A DNA stretch of 64,000 nucleotides from CAWEYO01 sp963813315 (GTDB taxonomy: Bacteria; Pseudomonadota; Alphaproteobacteria; Rhizobiales; Rhizobiaceae). The stretch covers positions 99,459-163,458 of the forward strand of contig CAWEYO010000001.1 in the NCBI GenBank assembly GCA_963813315.1. The letters are read 5' to 3'. The notes beneath the pieces were generated by a model. It ran no database searches. It was not told the DNA's origin and was given only the letters and a program-made list of their open reading frames with translations. The first letter of the stretch is position 1, and every line of letters starts with the position of its first letter. Shown piece after piece: positions 1 through 8,644 of this stretch. The translations under genes were made by a program, and so were the position numbers.

Positions 1-792
1 GCGCTCGGAAAAGGCCCCCGGAAAGATCTCGTTGCCGCACCACCCGCCTTTGTAGGGTGTCAACTCGCGCTTGCCCACGACCTCGGTCAGAAGCGGCCCG
101 ACCAGCGTGCCCGAGCGGGTGGTGCAGGCCTCCATGGTGGCTCCCCTGCAGTCGATGCGTTTCATGATCTTGACCTCGTCCTCCGCCCGGATTTCCTTGG
201 CGTGACGGTCATATTCCTGCTGGTTGGAAATGAAGAAAGTCGTGTGGCCACTGTCGCCGAAGGCGGTCTGGATGACGAGGTCGGCGCCGATCCCCGCCTT
301 TTTCGCCGAAGTGATCAGTTCCTCATAAGATTTGGCGGGTCCGAGTGTGTTGGGTACGGAAGCGACCTTCGCCTTGTTGCCGATGCGCACAGTTTCCATC
401 TTGTTGTCGCAGCGCGCGCGGAGCTTGGCCTTCGGAAACCAGATCTCTAGACCGATCTCGTCACAGATCTTCTCGGTCTCGTCGTCGAACATCAGGAAGA
501 CTGCTGCGGGCTTGCCGCCGCGATGCTGGATCTGGTCGAGGACCTCCTTGTGCTGAAGCAGATAGTTGTTGATGTCCTCAATGGATTCGAACTCGTTGTG
601 CGGCTGTTTCGACGGCACCATCACCTTCGGGTGACGGCCGTCGAAGCAATCAATGTAGTTGATGAACTTGAAGTTGCGCACCCATTGATCGATTCCCAGC
701 AGGTTGAAGTTGGTGGCCGAGATGAAGTAGATCGGTCGTTCGTTGCGGTGCATTACGACGCGCAGGTCGGATACATTGCGAATAGTCTTCAT
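1..792 (-). CDS. ATP-grasp (biotin-carboxylase-like) protein, 3' part outside window
   Basis: An open leftward frame of 264 codons begins at ATG 792, after a good ribosome site (GGAAGGAA), and runs off the left edge with no stop, so the C-terminal part is missing. The segment around residues 175-190 (TAFGDSGHTTFFI) resembles the ATP-binding loop of ATP-grasp ligases, and the N-terminal half carries further ATP-grasp-like stretches such as RIGNKAKVASVPN. Proteins of this kind sit beside hyuA/hyuB genes in other alphaproteobacteria (from memory, not searched). The gene is divergent from hyuA across about 530 bases. It could supply an ATP-dependent ligation or carboxylation step to the hydantoinase-type enzyme; that role is inference. 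It could equally be another carboxylate-amine ligase. Confidence 0.7.
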   Translation of the reverse strand, partial: MKTIRNVSDLRVVMHRNERPIYFISATNFNLLGIDQWVRNFKFINYIDCFDGRHPKVMVPSKQPHNEFESIEDINNYLLQHKEVLDQIQHRGGKPAAVFLMFDDETEKICDEIGLEIWFPKAKLRARCDNKMETVRIGNKAKVASVPNTLGPAKSYEELITSAKKAGIGADLVIQTAFGDSGHTTFFISNQQEYDRHAKEIRAEDEVKIMKRIDCRGATMEACTTRSGTLVGPLLTEVVGKRELTPYKGGWCGNEIFPGAFSER

Positions 793-1321
793 GTCGTTCC
801 TTCCCCTCAATGTTATGGTTCAGGGCGCATGCCGTATGGTCGCGCGTTCCGGCAAATACCGTCGACGAAAGAAACGCTGGTGGCTTGTTCTGGCGTGATC
901 TCTAGCTACTGCGCCCATCTCGACCTCGAAAAGGTCAGCCGCCATGTCGACGTCATCGCCGCAGCGACTCTGAACAGCCATGGCCGCGACGCTTTCCGCG
1001 CTCATGATGCAATGTAGCGGGATGAGTTACGTCGTCGAATGCACCAAGGTCAGCGGCACGATAGACTACCTGATCCGCTTCGTCTGCCCAGATATCGCTT
1101 ACGAACTTTTTGCGACACAATCTGTTGAGAGCGCGGGTCGGGTTCAAGCGGAAACTTCCGCCTAACGAAGCTTTTGGCGACTGCACCGAAAAAGCGATCC
1201 TGGCCGGAGAGTCTTGTCCACTGGAATTATTAGTATACAAATGAATATTGTCTCAAGACGGAGGCAAGAAACGCCTTTCCAAACTGGAACCATAACCTAA
1301 GACTTCACATTCGGGTTGGGC
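793..1321. promoter_or_regulatory. Divergent intergenic region with a small inverted repeat
   Basis: About 530 bases separate the divergent starts of the ATP-grasp gene and hyuA. No coding signal convinced me here. A perfect inverted repeat, GCGGAA-AC-TTCCGC, lies at 1148-1161, and an AT-rich patch around 1226-1250 is the best place for a promoter. A MarR regulator is encoded in the neighbouring operon, so this palindrome is a candidate operator. That link is inference only. Confidence 0.35.
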
Positions 1322-3395
1322 ATGGTTGAGGATGTTCGCGCAGGCGGAGGCAGTGTGGTCGCCGGGATCGATGTCGGCGGAACATTTACTGATCTGATCG
1401 TGATCGACGGGCGCGACGGCGGACAGGTGCACATCGCCAAGACGCCCACTACGCCGGAAAACCAGGCCATCGGGGTCATTGCCGCGTTGAAAGAAGCCGG
1501 CTTTCCGGTGGATCGGATCGATCTCATCGTCCACGGCACGACGACCACCACCAATGCGGTGCTGGAGCGCCGGCTGGCAAAGACCGGCATGATCACAACC
1601 CGTGGATTTCGCGATGTCATCGAACTCGGCCGCCGGACCCGTCCAAATCCTTACGGGATGACCGGCGTTTTCGTGCCCGTCATCCCGCGCGATCTGCGGC
1701 TGGAGGTGACCGAGCGCATCGAAGTCCGGCGGCGTAGTGCGAGTGCCGCTCGACGAGACCGAATTTCGCGCGGCGGTAACGCACCTCAAGGAGGCCGGCT
1801 GCGAATCCATAGTCATCCATTTCCTCCATGCCTATGCCAACCCTGCGCACGAGAAGCGCGCGGCGGAGATTGCTGCGCAACTCTGGCCGAACGATCACAT
1901 CACCGCCGGCCACACGCTGCTTTCCGAAGCGCGCGAATTCGAGCGCGGTGTGACGGCCGCGGTCAATGCCGCCGTGCAGCCGATCCTGAAGCGCTATGTG
2001 GATCGGCTGCGCGACGAACTGGAAAGGCGGGGCTATGCCCGGGACTTCCTGGTCATGAATGGCAATGGCGGCATGATCTCGGCCCGCTTCGTGACAAGTG
2101 AATCGGCCAAGACCGTGATGTCCGGCCCGGCGTCGGGTGTGATTGCCGCGGCCTACACGGGGCGCTGCGCCGGATACGGGAACCTCGTCACATACGACAT
2201 GGGCGGCACATCGACCGATGTCGCGCTGATCCGCAATGCCCAGCCCGCGGTCTCCAACGAGATCGAAATCGAATATGCGATGCCGATACATGTACCGATG
2301 GTGGATGTCCATTCGGTGGGCGCTGGCGGTGGCTCGATCGCTCGCGTCGACGCTTCCGGCCTGATCCAGGTCGGGCCTGAAAGTGCGGGCGCAAATCCGG
2401 GTCCGATCTGCTACGGACGTGGCGGCACCGAGCCGACGATCACCGACGCCAATCTCGTGCTCGGCCGCCTCGATCCGACAAGACTGCTAGCGGTCGACCA
2501 TCCGGTGACCGTGGCCAAAGTGCGTGACATCTTTGCCGAGCGGATCGGACGCGCGACGAAACTGGACGGCGTCGAGGCGGCTGGTGCTGTGCTCAGGCTT
2601 GCCAATCTGAAGATGGCCGGCGCGATCCGAATGGTCTCGGCGGCGAAAGGATACGACCCGAGGGACTTCGCGCTTTTCGCGTTCGGCGGCGCCGGACCTT
2701 TGCACGCCACCGAGTTGGCGCGGGAGCTCGGTCTGCCGAAGGTGCTCGTGCCGGCACTGCCGGGCATCACGAATGCGCTTGGCTGCGTGGTCGCCGACCT
2801 CCGCCACGACTTCGTAAACACGGTCAATCAGGCGGTGGCGCATCTCGACACCGCGCTTGTCCGAAACATCCTCGAAATGCACAAGGCCGAGGGAAGCGCA
2901 TTGATCGCAAAGGAAGCGGTCAAGCCGGAAACGATCCGCTTCGTGCACTCGGCCGATATGCAGTTCATCGGACAGACGCATCTTCTCAATGTTCCGCTAC
3001 CGTCGGCTCGGTTTGACCGGGAGACGTTGCAAGGTCTCTTCGAGAAGGCCTATTTCGCGAGGTTCAAGGTGGAGCTTCCCGAGATCAGTGCGAACCTCGT
3101 TAACCTCAACACCTCGGTGATCGGCGTCATGCCGGAGTTCGACCTGTCGCGGATCATCGATCCGGCGCGCCGCGCTGGGACGGTCGAGATGGCGCTCCGC
3201 GAGGTGCGCCCGGTCTGGTACAACGGCGTGTGGCGCGAGACGCCGGTCTACGATCGCGAAAGACTGCCACTTGACGCTGTGATCGAAGGGCCGGCGATCC
3301 TCGAGCAACTGGATGCAACAACCGTCGTCGAGCCGACCGATCGCGCGAGCTGCGACTCCGACGGAAATATCATCATCGAGATCGGCAAGGCCTGA
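1322..3395 (+). CDS. hyuA: Hydantoinase A / 5-oxoprolinase-type ATPase subunit (frameshifted as read)
   Basis: The HyuA family hydrolyses cyclic amides with ATP (N-methylhydantoinase A, 5-oxoprolinase) or forms the ATPase part of acetophenone-type carboxylases, always with HyuB. The N-terminus carries GIDVGGTFTDLIVID, the actin-like ATPase phosphate loop. The second half has DMGGTSTDVALI and GGAGPLHA. The total length, about 690 residues, is normal. The frame changes once: after ...EVTERIE at about 1723 the protein continues one base later as SGGVVRVPLDETEF, so one extra base near 1724 breaks the gene. ATG 1322 is used as start; TTG 1316 is possible, and neither has a strong ribosome site. 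hyuB follows after three bases. The damage is probably a sequence error because both halves are well conserved. Confidence 0.85.
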
Positions 3396-3398
3396 GCC

Positions 3399-5348
3399 AT
3401 GATGGAACTCGACGCCATTACGCTTTCTGTCATCCAGGCCGCTCTGCAGCAGGTCTGCGACGAGATGGATCTTGTTTTTTCCCGCGCTGCTTTTTCCCCG
3501 GTGATCGCCGAGGCCAACGACCGCTCCGATGGTATTTATTCGGCAAAGGACGGTTCGCTGATCGCCCAAGGCGCAGGAGGCCTGCCGGTTTTCGTCGGCG
3601 TCATGCAATATTCGACGAAGACGCTGATCGAAATGATAGGCGACGGCCGCTGCCTGCCGCCGGAGCCGGGCGACGTCTACATTGTCAACGATCCCTATCT
3701 CGGCGGGACTCATCTGATGGACGTGCGCTTTGCCATGCCCGTCTATCGCCGCGGTGAAATCTTTTGCTGGCTTTCCAACACCGGCCATTGGCCGGATATT
3801 GGCGGTTCGGTGCCAGGGGGGTTTTCGGCCTCCGCGACTGCTGTCGAGCAGGAGGGGCTTCGGCTGCCGCCCGTCAAGCTGTTCAAGAAGGGCGTGCTCG
3901 ATGCGGAGATCTACGCAATCATCTGCTCCAACATTCGCATCGCCGACCAGCGGATCGGCGATATCAAGGCGCAAGCCGCAGCCCTCATGGTGGGGCAGGA
4001 AAGGCTTTGCCAAGTTCTGGATCGTTACTCGGACGAAACTGTCGTTGCGGCGATTGCCGAGTTGCGAAAGCGGGCAGCCGAGCAGATGGCGGCGCATATT
4101 TCGCAAATCAGGGATGGCGTCTACCGATCGAAGGCCTATGTGGATTCCGACGGTGTAGTCGACAGCCCGTTGACGATCGACCTTGCCGTCGAGAAGAAGG
4201 GCCGGACTCTAACCTTCGACTTCGGCGGCTCCAGTCCGCCCTGTGCGGGACCGATGAATTGCGTGCTCGCGACGACGCTTTCGTCGGTCTATCTGGCAAT
4301 GCGTCACATATTCCCGGACGTTCCAATCAGTGCTGGCGCGTTCGAGCCGCTGATCGTCAAGAGGCCGGTTGGGACCTTCCTCGACGCTGGGTATCCTCGA
4401 CCGGTGTCGGGCTGCGCGGCGGAAGTCTCCCAACGCATCGCCGAAGCCGTGTTTGCGGCTTTGGTTCAGGCCCTGCCCGACAAGGTGACGGCGGCCCCTG
4501 CCGGCTCCAGTGGCAATTTCGCGCTTGGCGGCCACGATCCCCGCCGCGCCCGCGACTACGTCATGTACCAGATCTCCGGCGGCGGCTACGGCGGCAACAT
4601 CCACCATGACGGACTGACCAACGGGTGCTCGACCATCGGCATTTCGAAATCGCCCCCGGTCGAGGTGATGGAGCAAGCCTACCCGGTGCTCTACCGGCAC
4701 TACGCGCTGCGCGAAGGATCGGGCGGCGCAGGCAGCCGCCGCGGCGGTTTTGGCCTCGCCTACGAAGTCGAGCTTTTGCGAGGCGAAGCGCGCGCCTCCT
4801 TCGTGATGGACCACGGCCGTTTTGGACCGCAGGGCGTGCTTGGCGGGGAGGACGGCGCCGTGAACTCCGTCGTCGTCTACCGGAATGGCGAAGCGCACGT
4901 GCCCAGGCATCTTTCAAAAGAGCAGGACATCCCGCTGAAGGCCGGCGACCGCGTGCAAGTGAGCACGCCGGGGGGCGGCGGCTACGGCAACGCCTTCGAC
5001 CGCGATCCGGCGCTCGTGCTCAAGGACGTGCGGCTCGGCTACTATACGGTCGAGCAGGCGCGGGAAAGGTTCGGCGTGGTCCTTGCGTCGGATGGCGCGG
5101 CGGTCGATCAAGAGGCGACGGCTCGAACTCCGCTCGTAATCCGTTGGCACAAGCGACGACGTGCGCGGCTTCACGCCATCTTCGCAAGAAGCCTCATGAA
5201 TGCGGATACGTCCTTCGCCGAGAGGGGCGCCAGCGTTTCCTGGGTGACCAACCGGGCTTTGGGGATCAATTCCTCGACCGCCTTGCGCCCTTCCGCCGTT
5301 AAGCTGACCAGCAACCGGCGCTTGTCGCCGTCGTGCTTCGAAAGCTGA
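3399..5348 (+). CDS. hyuB: Hydantoinase B-type subunit, C-terminus altered by a late frame change
   Basis: HyuB partners HyuA in ATP-dependent hydantoinase, oxoprolinase or acetophenone-carboxylase complexes in the cytoplasm. Family signatures include NDPYLGGTHLMD near residue 95 and GGGYGGNIHHDG near residue 392. The family-like sequence ends around EATAR (5112-5126). Beyond this the open frame runs 222 bases further, through the end of the convergent MarR gene, giving a basic tail with no family character. Skipping one base near 5110-5127 gives LRS followed by TAA at 5137-5139, a protein of about 579 residues ending 31 bases before the MarR stop. The long tail is therefore probably an artefact of one inserted base. 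Confidence 0.85.
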   Translation: MMELDAITLSVIQAALQQVCDEMDLVFSRAAFSPVIAEANDRSDGIYSAKDGSLIAQGAGGLPVFVGVMQYSTKTLIEMIGDGRCLPPEPGDVYIVNDPYLGGTHLMDVRFAMPVYRRGEIFCWLSNTGHWPDIGGSVPGGFSASATAVEQEGLRLPPVKLFKKGVLDAEIYAIICSNIRIADQRIGDIKAQAAALMVGQERLCQVLDRYSDETVVAAIAELRKRAAEQMAAHISQIRDGVYRSKAYVDSDGVVDSPLTIDLAVEKKGRTLTFDFGGSSPPCAGPMNCVLATTLSSVYLAMRHIFPDVPISAGAFEPLIVKRPVGTFLDAGYPRPVSGCAAEVSQRIAEAVFAALVQALPDKVTAAPAGSSGNFALGGHDPRRARDYVMYQISGGGYGGNIHHDGLTNGCSTIGISKSPPVEVMEQAYPVLYRHYALREGSGGAGSRRGGFGLAYEVELLRGEARASFVMDHGRFGPQGVLGGEDGAVNSVVVYRNGEAHVPRHLSKEQDIPLKAGDRVQVSTPGGGGYGNAFDRDPALVLKDVRLGYYTVEQARERFGVVLASDGAAVDQEATARTPLVIRWHKRRRARLHAIFARSLMNADTSFAERGASVSWVTNRALGINSSTALRPSAVKLTSNRRLSPSCFES

Positions 5349-5626
5349 ACCAGGCCGCGCGTCTTGAGGCGGTCGATGACGCCCTTCACCGTCGCCGCAT
5401 CCATGGCGATCAGCTGACCCAGCTGGTTCTGCGACGTCTCTCCGACATCACTCAGCTTGGCGAGTGCTGCAAATTGCGGCGGCGTCAGGTCCGCTATGTG
5501 AGAAGCGAATATGGCGACATGACGCTGATGCGCCTTGCGGAGCACAAAGCCGACCTGGTCCTGCAGATGGTAGTCGGCCGCTGCTTCCGGCGCGACAGGT
5601 TCAAGCTTTCTTTCTTGCACGCTCAC
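5171..5626 (-). CDS. MarR family transcriptional regulator
   Basis: The 151-residue protein has the MarR winged-helix layout. The recognition-helix region reads NQLGQLIAMDAATVKGVIDRL and the wing carries DGDKRRLLVSLT, the typical D-x-R-R pattern. It is the last gene of the leftward catabolic operon; its ATG overlaps the preceding stop as ATGA (5623-5626), so it is translationally coupled to the enzymes. It probably controls this operon and perhaps the divergent hyuA promoter, with a pathway intermediate as ligand. The overlap of the open hyuB frame with this gene (5171-5348) is probably not natural. Confidence 0.9.
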   Translation of the reverse strand: MSVQERKLEPVAPEAAADYHLQDQVGFVLRKAHQRHVAIFASHIADLTPPQFAALAKLSDVGETSQNQLGQLIAMDAATVKGVIDRLKTRGLVQLSKHDGDKRRLLVSLTAEGRKAVEELIPKARLVTQETLAPLSAKDVSAFMRLLAKMA

Positions 5627-6207
5627 CGTAGTCCATCCTCACCCTTCACGTCCTGCGTGGCCAGGCCGCCCATCCGAGCGTGAATACGGGGGCCGGTCGT
5701 CATGGCCAGGCAGAAAAGGATCTCGTCGGGACGCGGCCCGTCGCCAATGCCGACTTCCATCGCATCGAAATGGCTCCTGACATAAGCGGCATTGATATGG
5801 CCGATCGGCACGTCGAGGCGACAGCCAAGCGCGCCTACCTTCTTGGCCGAAGGCACGATGGCCTTCGCTTCCCCGAGCCTTTCGCGCATCGCGTAGCCGC
5901 CGGGAACATGCCAGAGCGCGCCGTGTTCCAGCTCGCCGGCAGCGCCGACAATGGCTCCCTTGCCGTAACCGTCGATCCTCCTCACCTCGCCGCCCAGTGC
6001 CGCGATCAGCCGGTCGGTGAGTTCGAGGCCCAGAGGCTTCAGGTCCTCCATCGCACTTTGCAATTCCTCCACATAGCGCCCCGCGAATGGATTCTTCACC
6101 AGCGCCATCGCCGCCGCCCGGCGGCGCGGTTCCCTTGGAACAGTGCCGCCCTCATGAAAAATCTCCTCAGTGAAAACGACGATCTTGCGGATCGGAAAAT
6201 CAGGCAT
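5623..6207 (-). CDS. Amino acid synthesis family protein (AA_synth, PF06684-like)
   Basis: The 194-residue protein matches what I remember of the AA_synth family: an N-terminus like MPDFPIRKIVVFTEEIFHEG, a middle AALGGEVRRIDGYGKGAIVG, and a C-terminal HINAAYVRSHFDAMEV plus DEILFCLAMTTGPR. The family name is historical and no reaction is firmly established. The gene starts inside the end of the UPF0280 gene (8-base overlap) and ends in an ATGA overlap with the MarR gene, so it belongs to the coupled operon. Its position suggests a step in handling the ring-reduced product of the pathway, but this is inference. Confidence 0.75.
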   Translation of the reverse strand: MPDFPIRKIVVFTEEIFHEGGTVPREPRRRAAAMALVKNPFAGRYVEELQSAMEDLKPLGLELTDRLIAALGGEVRRIDGYGKGAIVGAAGELEHGALWHVPGGYAMRERLGEAKAIVPSAKKVGALGCRLDVPIGHINAAYVRSHFDAMEVGIGDGPRPDEILFCLAMTTGPRIHARMGGLATQDVKGEDGLR

Positions 6208-7118
6208 GGGCTATCCTTCCTGCAGGCGAGGCCGAGAGTGGAACCGGCATGGCTCGGCCTTGGTGCACGGCGAGGGAACGGTGTGCAATCTCCCCGCATA
6301 GCCAACTCTGGCCGCCAAGGAACACTGCGGCAGCGACAATCAGCCCGGCGCGGCGCATAGCCTCCGCCACGGCCAGTCCGCGCTCAAGCGCGTTGGATAC
6401 TTCGCCGGGCAACAAAGGGCCGACAGCGCTCGTCACCGGACGCGAGCCAAGGTCGCTATCGGGGTCGAGGTGGCAGGCTGGAACGCGGGTCACCGCGGGA
6501 TGTTGGGGTAGGTCAACCGCGTTGGCGACCAGCGTCGCCGCCGCATCCGCGTCGGCTCCGGTCCTTGCCAGCACGGTCACGGAGTCGGCGATGCCGAGCG
6601 AATGGCTCCGGCCGCGCCAGCCGCTGGTGGCAATGCCGCCCACACGATCGCTTGCGTTGACCAAAATGCGGTCGGCCAGTCCGTGGCCAGTGCCTGCAAT
6701 CGCAACGATCATCGACTGGCCGTCAGAGAGGTGGAGCGCAATGTCGCCCCCATTGTTGACATAGGCCTTTTCAAGCCTTCGGCCGCAAATCAGCGCGGCC
6801 AAGGTCTCGTCGGCGACCGAGCCCGCCACCGCAGCCATAGGCGTGACGAAGGCGGGGGCATGACGGCAAACAACCTGTTCCATGCGGTTGGCCGTCGGAC
6901 CCTTGAAATCGGCGAGGCAGTGCGTGTGCCGGCCGGCGAAGGTCGGCCAATTCTTCCACTAACTCGGCCAAGACAAATTCAAACCGCGTTGCTGCCTGCG
7001 CGTAGGCAAGTCGTTTCTCGTCGGGGTCTCCAAAAGCCTCGACGATCAGGTCGATCGGCCCGTGGTTGAGGTGAAGCCGCCGCCCATCCGGCAGCCACGT
7101 GGCCTGTGGACCATTCAT
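6200..7118 (-). CDS. UPF0280 family protein, ApbE-related (frameshifted as read)
   Basis: The N-terminal part (ATG 7118, MNGPQATWLPDGRRLHLNHG) and the C-terminal part (ANRMEQVVCRHAPAFVTPMA onward to 6200) are in different frames. They join if one base is skipped near 6913-6921, giving a protein of about 305 residues, usual for UPF0280. C-terminal features such as KAYVNNGGDIALHL and SGWRGRSHSLGIADSVTVLA resemble the ApbE flavin-transferase fold, to which this family is related. The start codon overlaps the stop of the reductase gene as ATGA. A role in attaching or handling flavin for the neighbouring reductase is possible but untested. Confidence 0.75.
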
Positions 7119-8644
7119 TGTGATGTGTCCCGGCGCAACTGCCGCAGCGGCGGCCACGGATTGCCGGCGGCCGCCGCACCCTCACGGCGCGGATTGAGAT
7201 ATTCGCCGCCGCGCGCGATCACATCGTCCATGGTACGGATTTCCTCGGCATGGCCTCCCAGCCGCTCATAGTCGTCCCGCCGCAGGGTGAATTCGATTGG
7301 CGCCACCAACGCCGGCGTCGGTACATAGCCGAAGGCATTGTCGGGCACGCGGGTCACGTCGACCATCAGCGTGATGCCGCCGCCCGGCCAGACATAGACG
7401 GGCGCGCCGCCGACCGTGACATAGGTGCTCAGGCCATGCACGGAACGGGTAAGATTAACCGGATTTTCCACGACCCCGGCACGCAGCGAGCCGCCGGCGC
7501 CGCCCATGAAGAGCACGGTACAAAGTGCCGGTTCGCAATTGTCCTCTATCAGACTGACGGACTTTCGAAGCCGCTCCGGAAACGGCTTTTCGACCGGTTT
7601 CAGGTTTTCGTCGAGTTCGAAATAGGCAAATTGTTCGCCGGTAGTCGAAACCATCAGCAGTGTCAGGCCCGGCCTTGCACCTTTCTTAGGATTCCACTCC
7701 GCGAGGATGCTCAGCGGATCCGAGATCGTCGTGCCGCCCCAACCCAGGCCCGGCTCGGAAACCTTGAAATATCGGCCGGGCGTCGAGCGCCGGCCGAGGA
7801 TCTTGATCCCCGTGTCTTCCCAGCCCAACACCTTGCCGGCCTGATGTTCTGACACGACCCCGGTGATGTGATCGTCGACCACCACCACCTCGTCAACAAG
7901 GCCGCGCCACTGGGTGGCAAACATGCCGATGGTGGCCGAACCGCAGCCGACACGCATCCGGCGTTCGACCTTGCCATCGATCACCGGCGCCTTGCCTGCT
8001 TCGACGACGACAGCCGCGCCGCCGTCGATGGCGAGTTCCACGGGTTCTCGATTGCAGAGACTGAGCAGCGTTTCGCAGGTGACACGGCCTTCGGACTTCG
8101 ATCCGCCGGTCAGGTGATTGACGCCGCCCAGCGACAGCATCTGCGAGCCATATTCGCCGGTCGTGACATGGCCGACCGCTTCGCCTTGAGCGCGTACCGT
8201 CGCCGTCTCCGGCCCGAGATGCCGATCGGTATCGATTTTCACCTTGACGCCGCAATAGGAGAAGATGCCCTCCGTAACGACCGTCACCAGATCCACGCCC
8301 TCGACTTCCTGCGATACGATAAAGGGCGCCGGCTTGTAATCGGGATACGTCGTGCCCGCGCCGATGGCGGTGACGAATCGGCGGCCCTTGTTGACGAGAT
8401 CGCCGGTCCACGCCTCGCCAGCGTCGAACGGGACGATCTCGCGACCCTCTTCCTCGGCGTGGCGAAGGATAGTCAAGGGGTCCATGCGCACGATGCGACC
8501 CCCGACATTGCCGTAGCGGTCGCAGGCGCCGGTACGGCCCTCGGCAATGTAGCACATCACTGGACAGGCATCGCAGCGGATCTTTTCGCCGACCTGTTTG
8601 GCGCCGGCCTCGTGGGTTTCGAAACGTTCGGCGATTTCACTCAC
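7115..8644 (-). CDS. 6-hydroxynicotinate reductase-like iron-sulfur protein
   Basis: The 509-residue protein resembles proteins annotated as 6-hydroxynicotinate reductase, which in nicotinate-fermenting Eubacterium barkeri reduces the ring of 6-hydroxynicotinate to tetrahydro-6-oxonicotinate. Four cysteines near the N-terminus (C24, C27, C31, C41 in IRCDACPVMCYIAEG and TGACDRYGN) can hold a 4Fe-4S cluster. A glycine-rich middle includes GCGSATIG at 233-240. Both ends are coupled by ATGA overlaps: with the molybdopterin gene upstream (8641-8644) and UPF0280 downstream (7115-7118). A molybdenum hydroxylase feeding such a reductase is the logic of nicotinate degradation, but the true substrate may be another N-heterocycle. 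Confidence 0.7.
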   Translation of the reverse strand: MSEIAERFETHEAGAKQVGEKIRCDACPVMCYIAEGRTGACDRYGNVGGRIVRMDPLTILRHAEEEGREIVPFDAGEAWTGDLVNKGRRFVTAIGAGTTYPDYKPAPFIVSQEVEGVDLVTVVTEGIFSYCGVKVKIDTDRHLGPETATVRAQGEAVGHVTTGEYGSQMLSLGGVNHLTGGSKSEGRVTCETLLSLCNREPVELAIDGGAAVVVEAGKAPVIDGKVERRMRVGCGSATIGMFATQWRGLVDEVVVVDDHITGVVSEHQAGKVLGWEDTGIKILGRRSTPGRYFKVSEPGLGWGGTTISDPLSILAEWNPKKGARPGLTLLMVSTTGEQFAYFELDENLKPVEKPFPERLRKSVSLIEDNCEPALCTVLFMGGAGGSLRAGVVENPVNLTRSVHGLSTYVTVGGAPVYVWPGGGITLMVDVTRVPDNAFGYVPTPALVAPIEFTLRRDDYERLGGHAEEIRTMDDVIARGGEYLNPRREGAAAAGNPWPPLRQLRRDTSQ

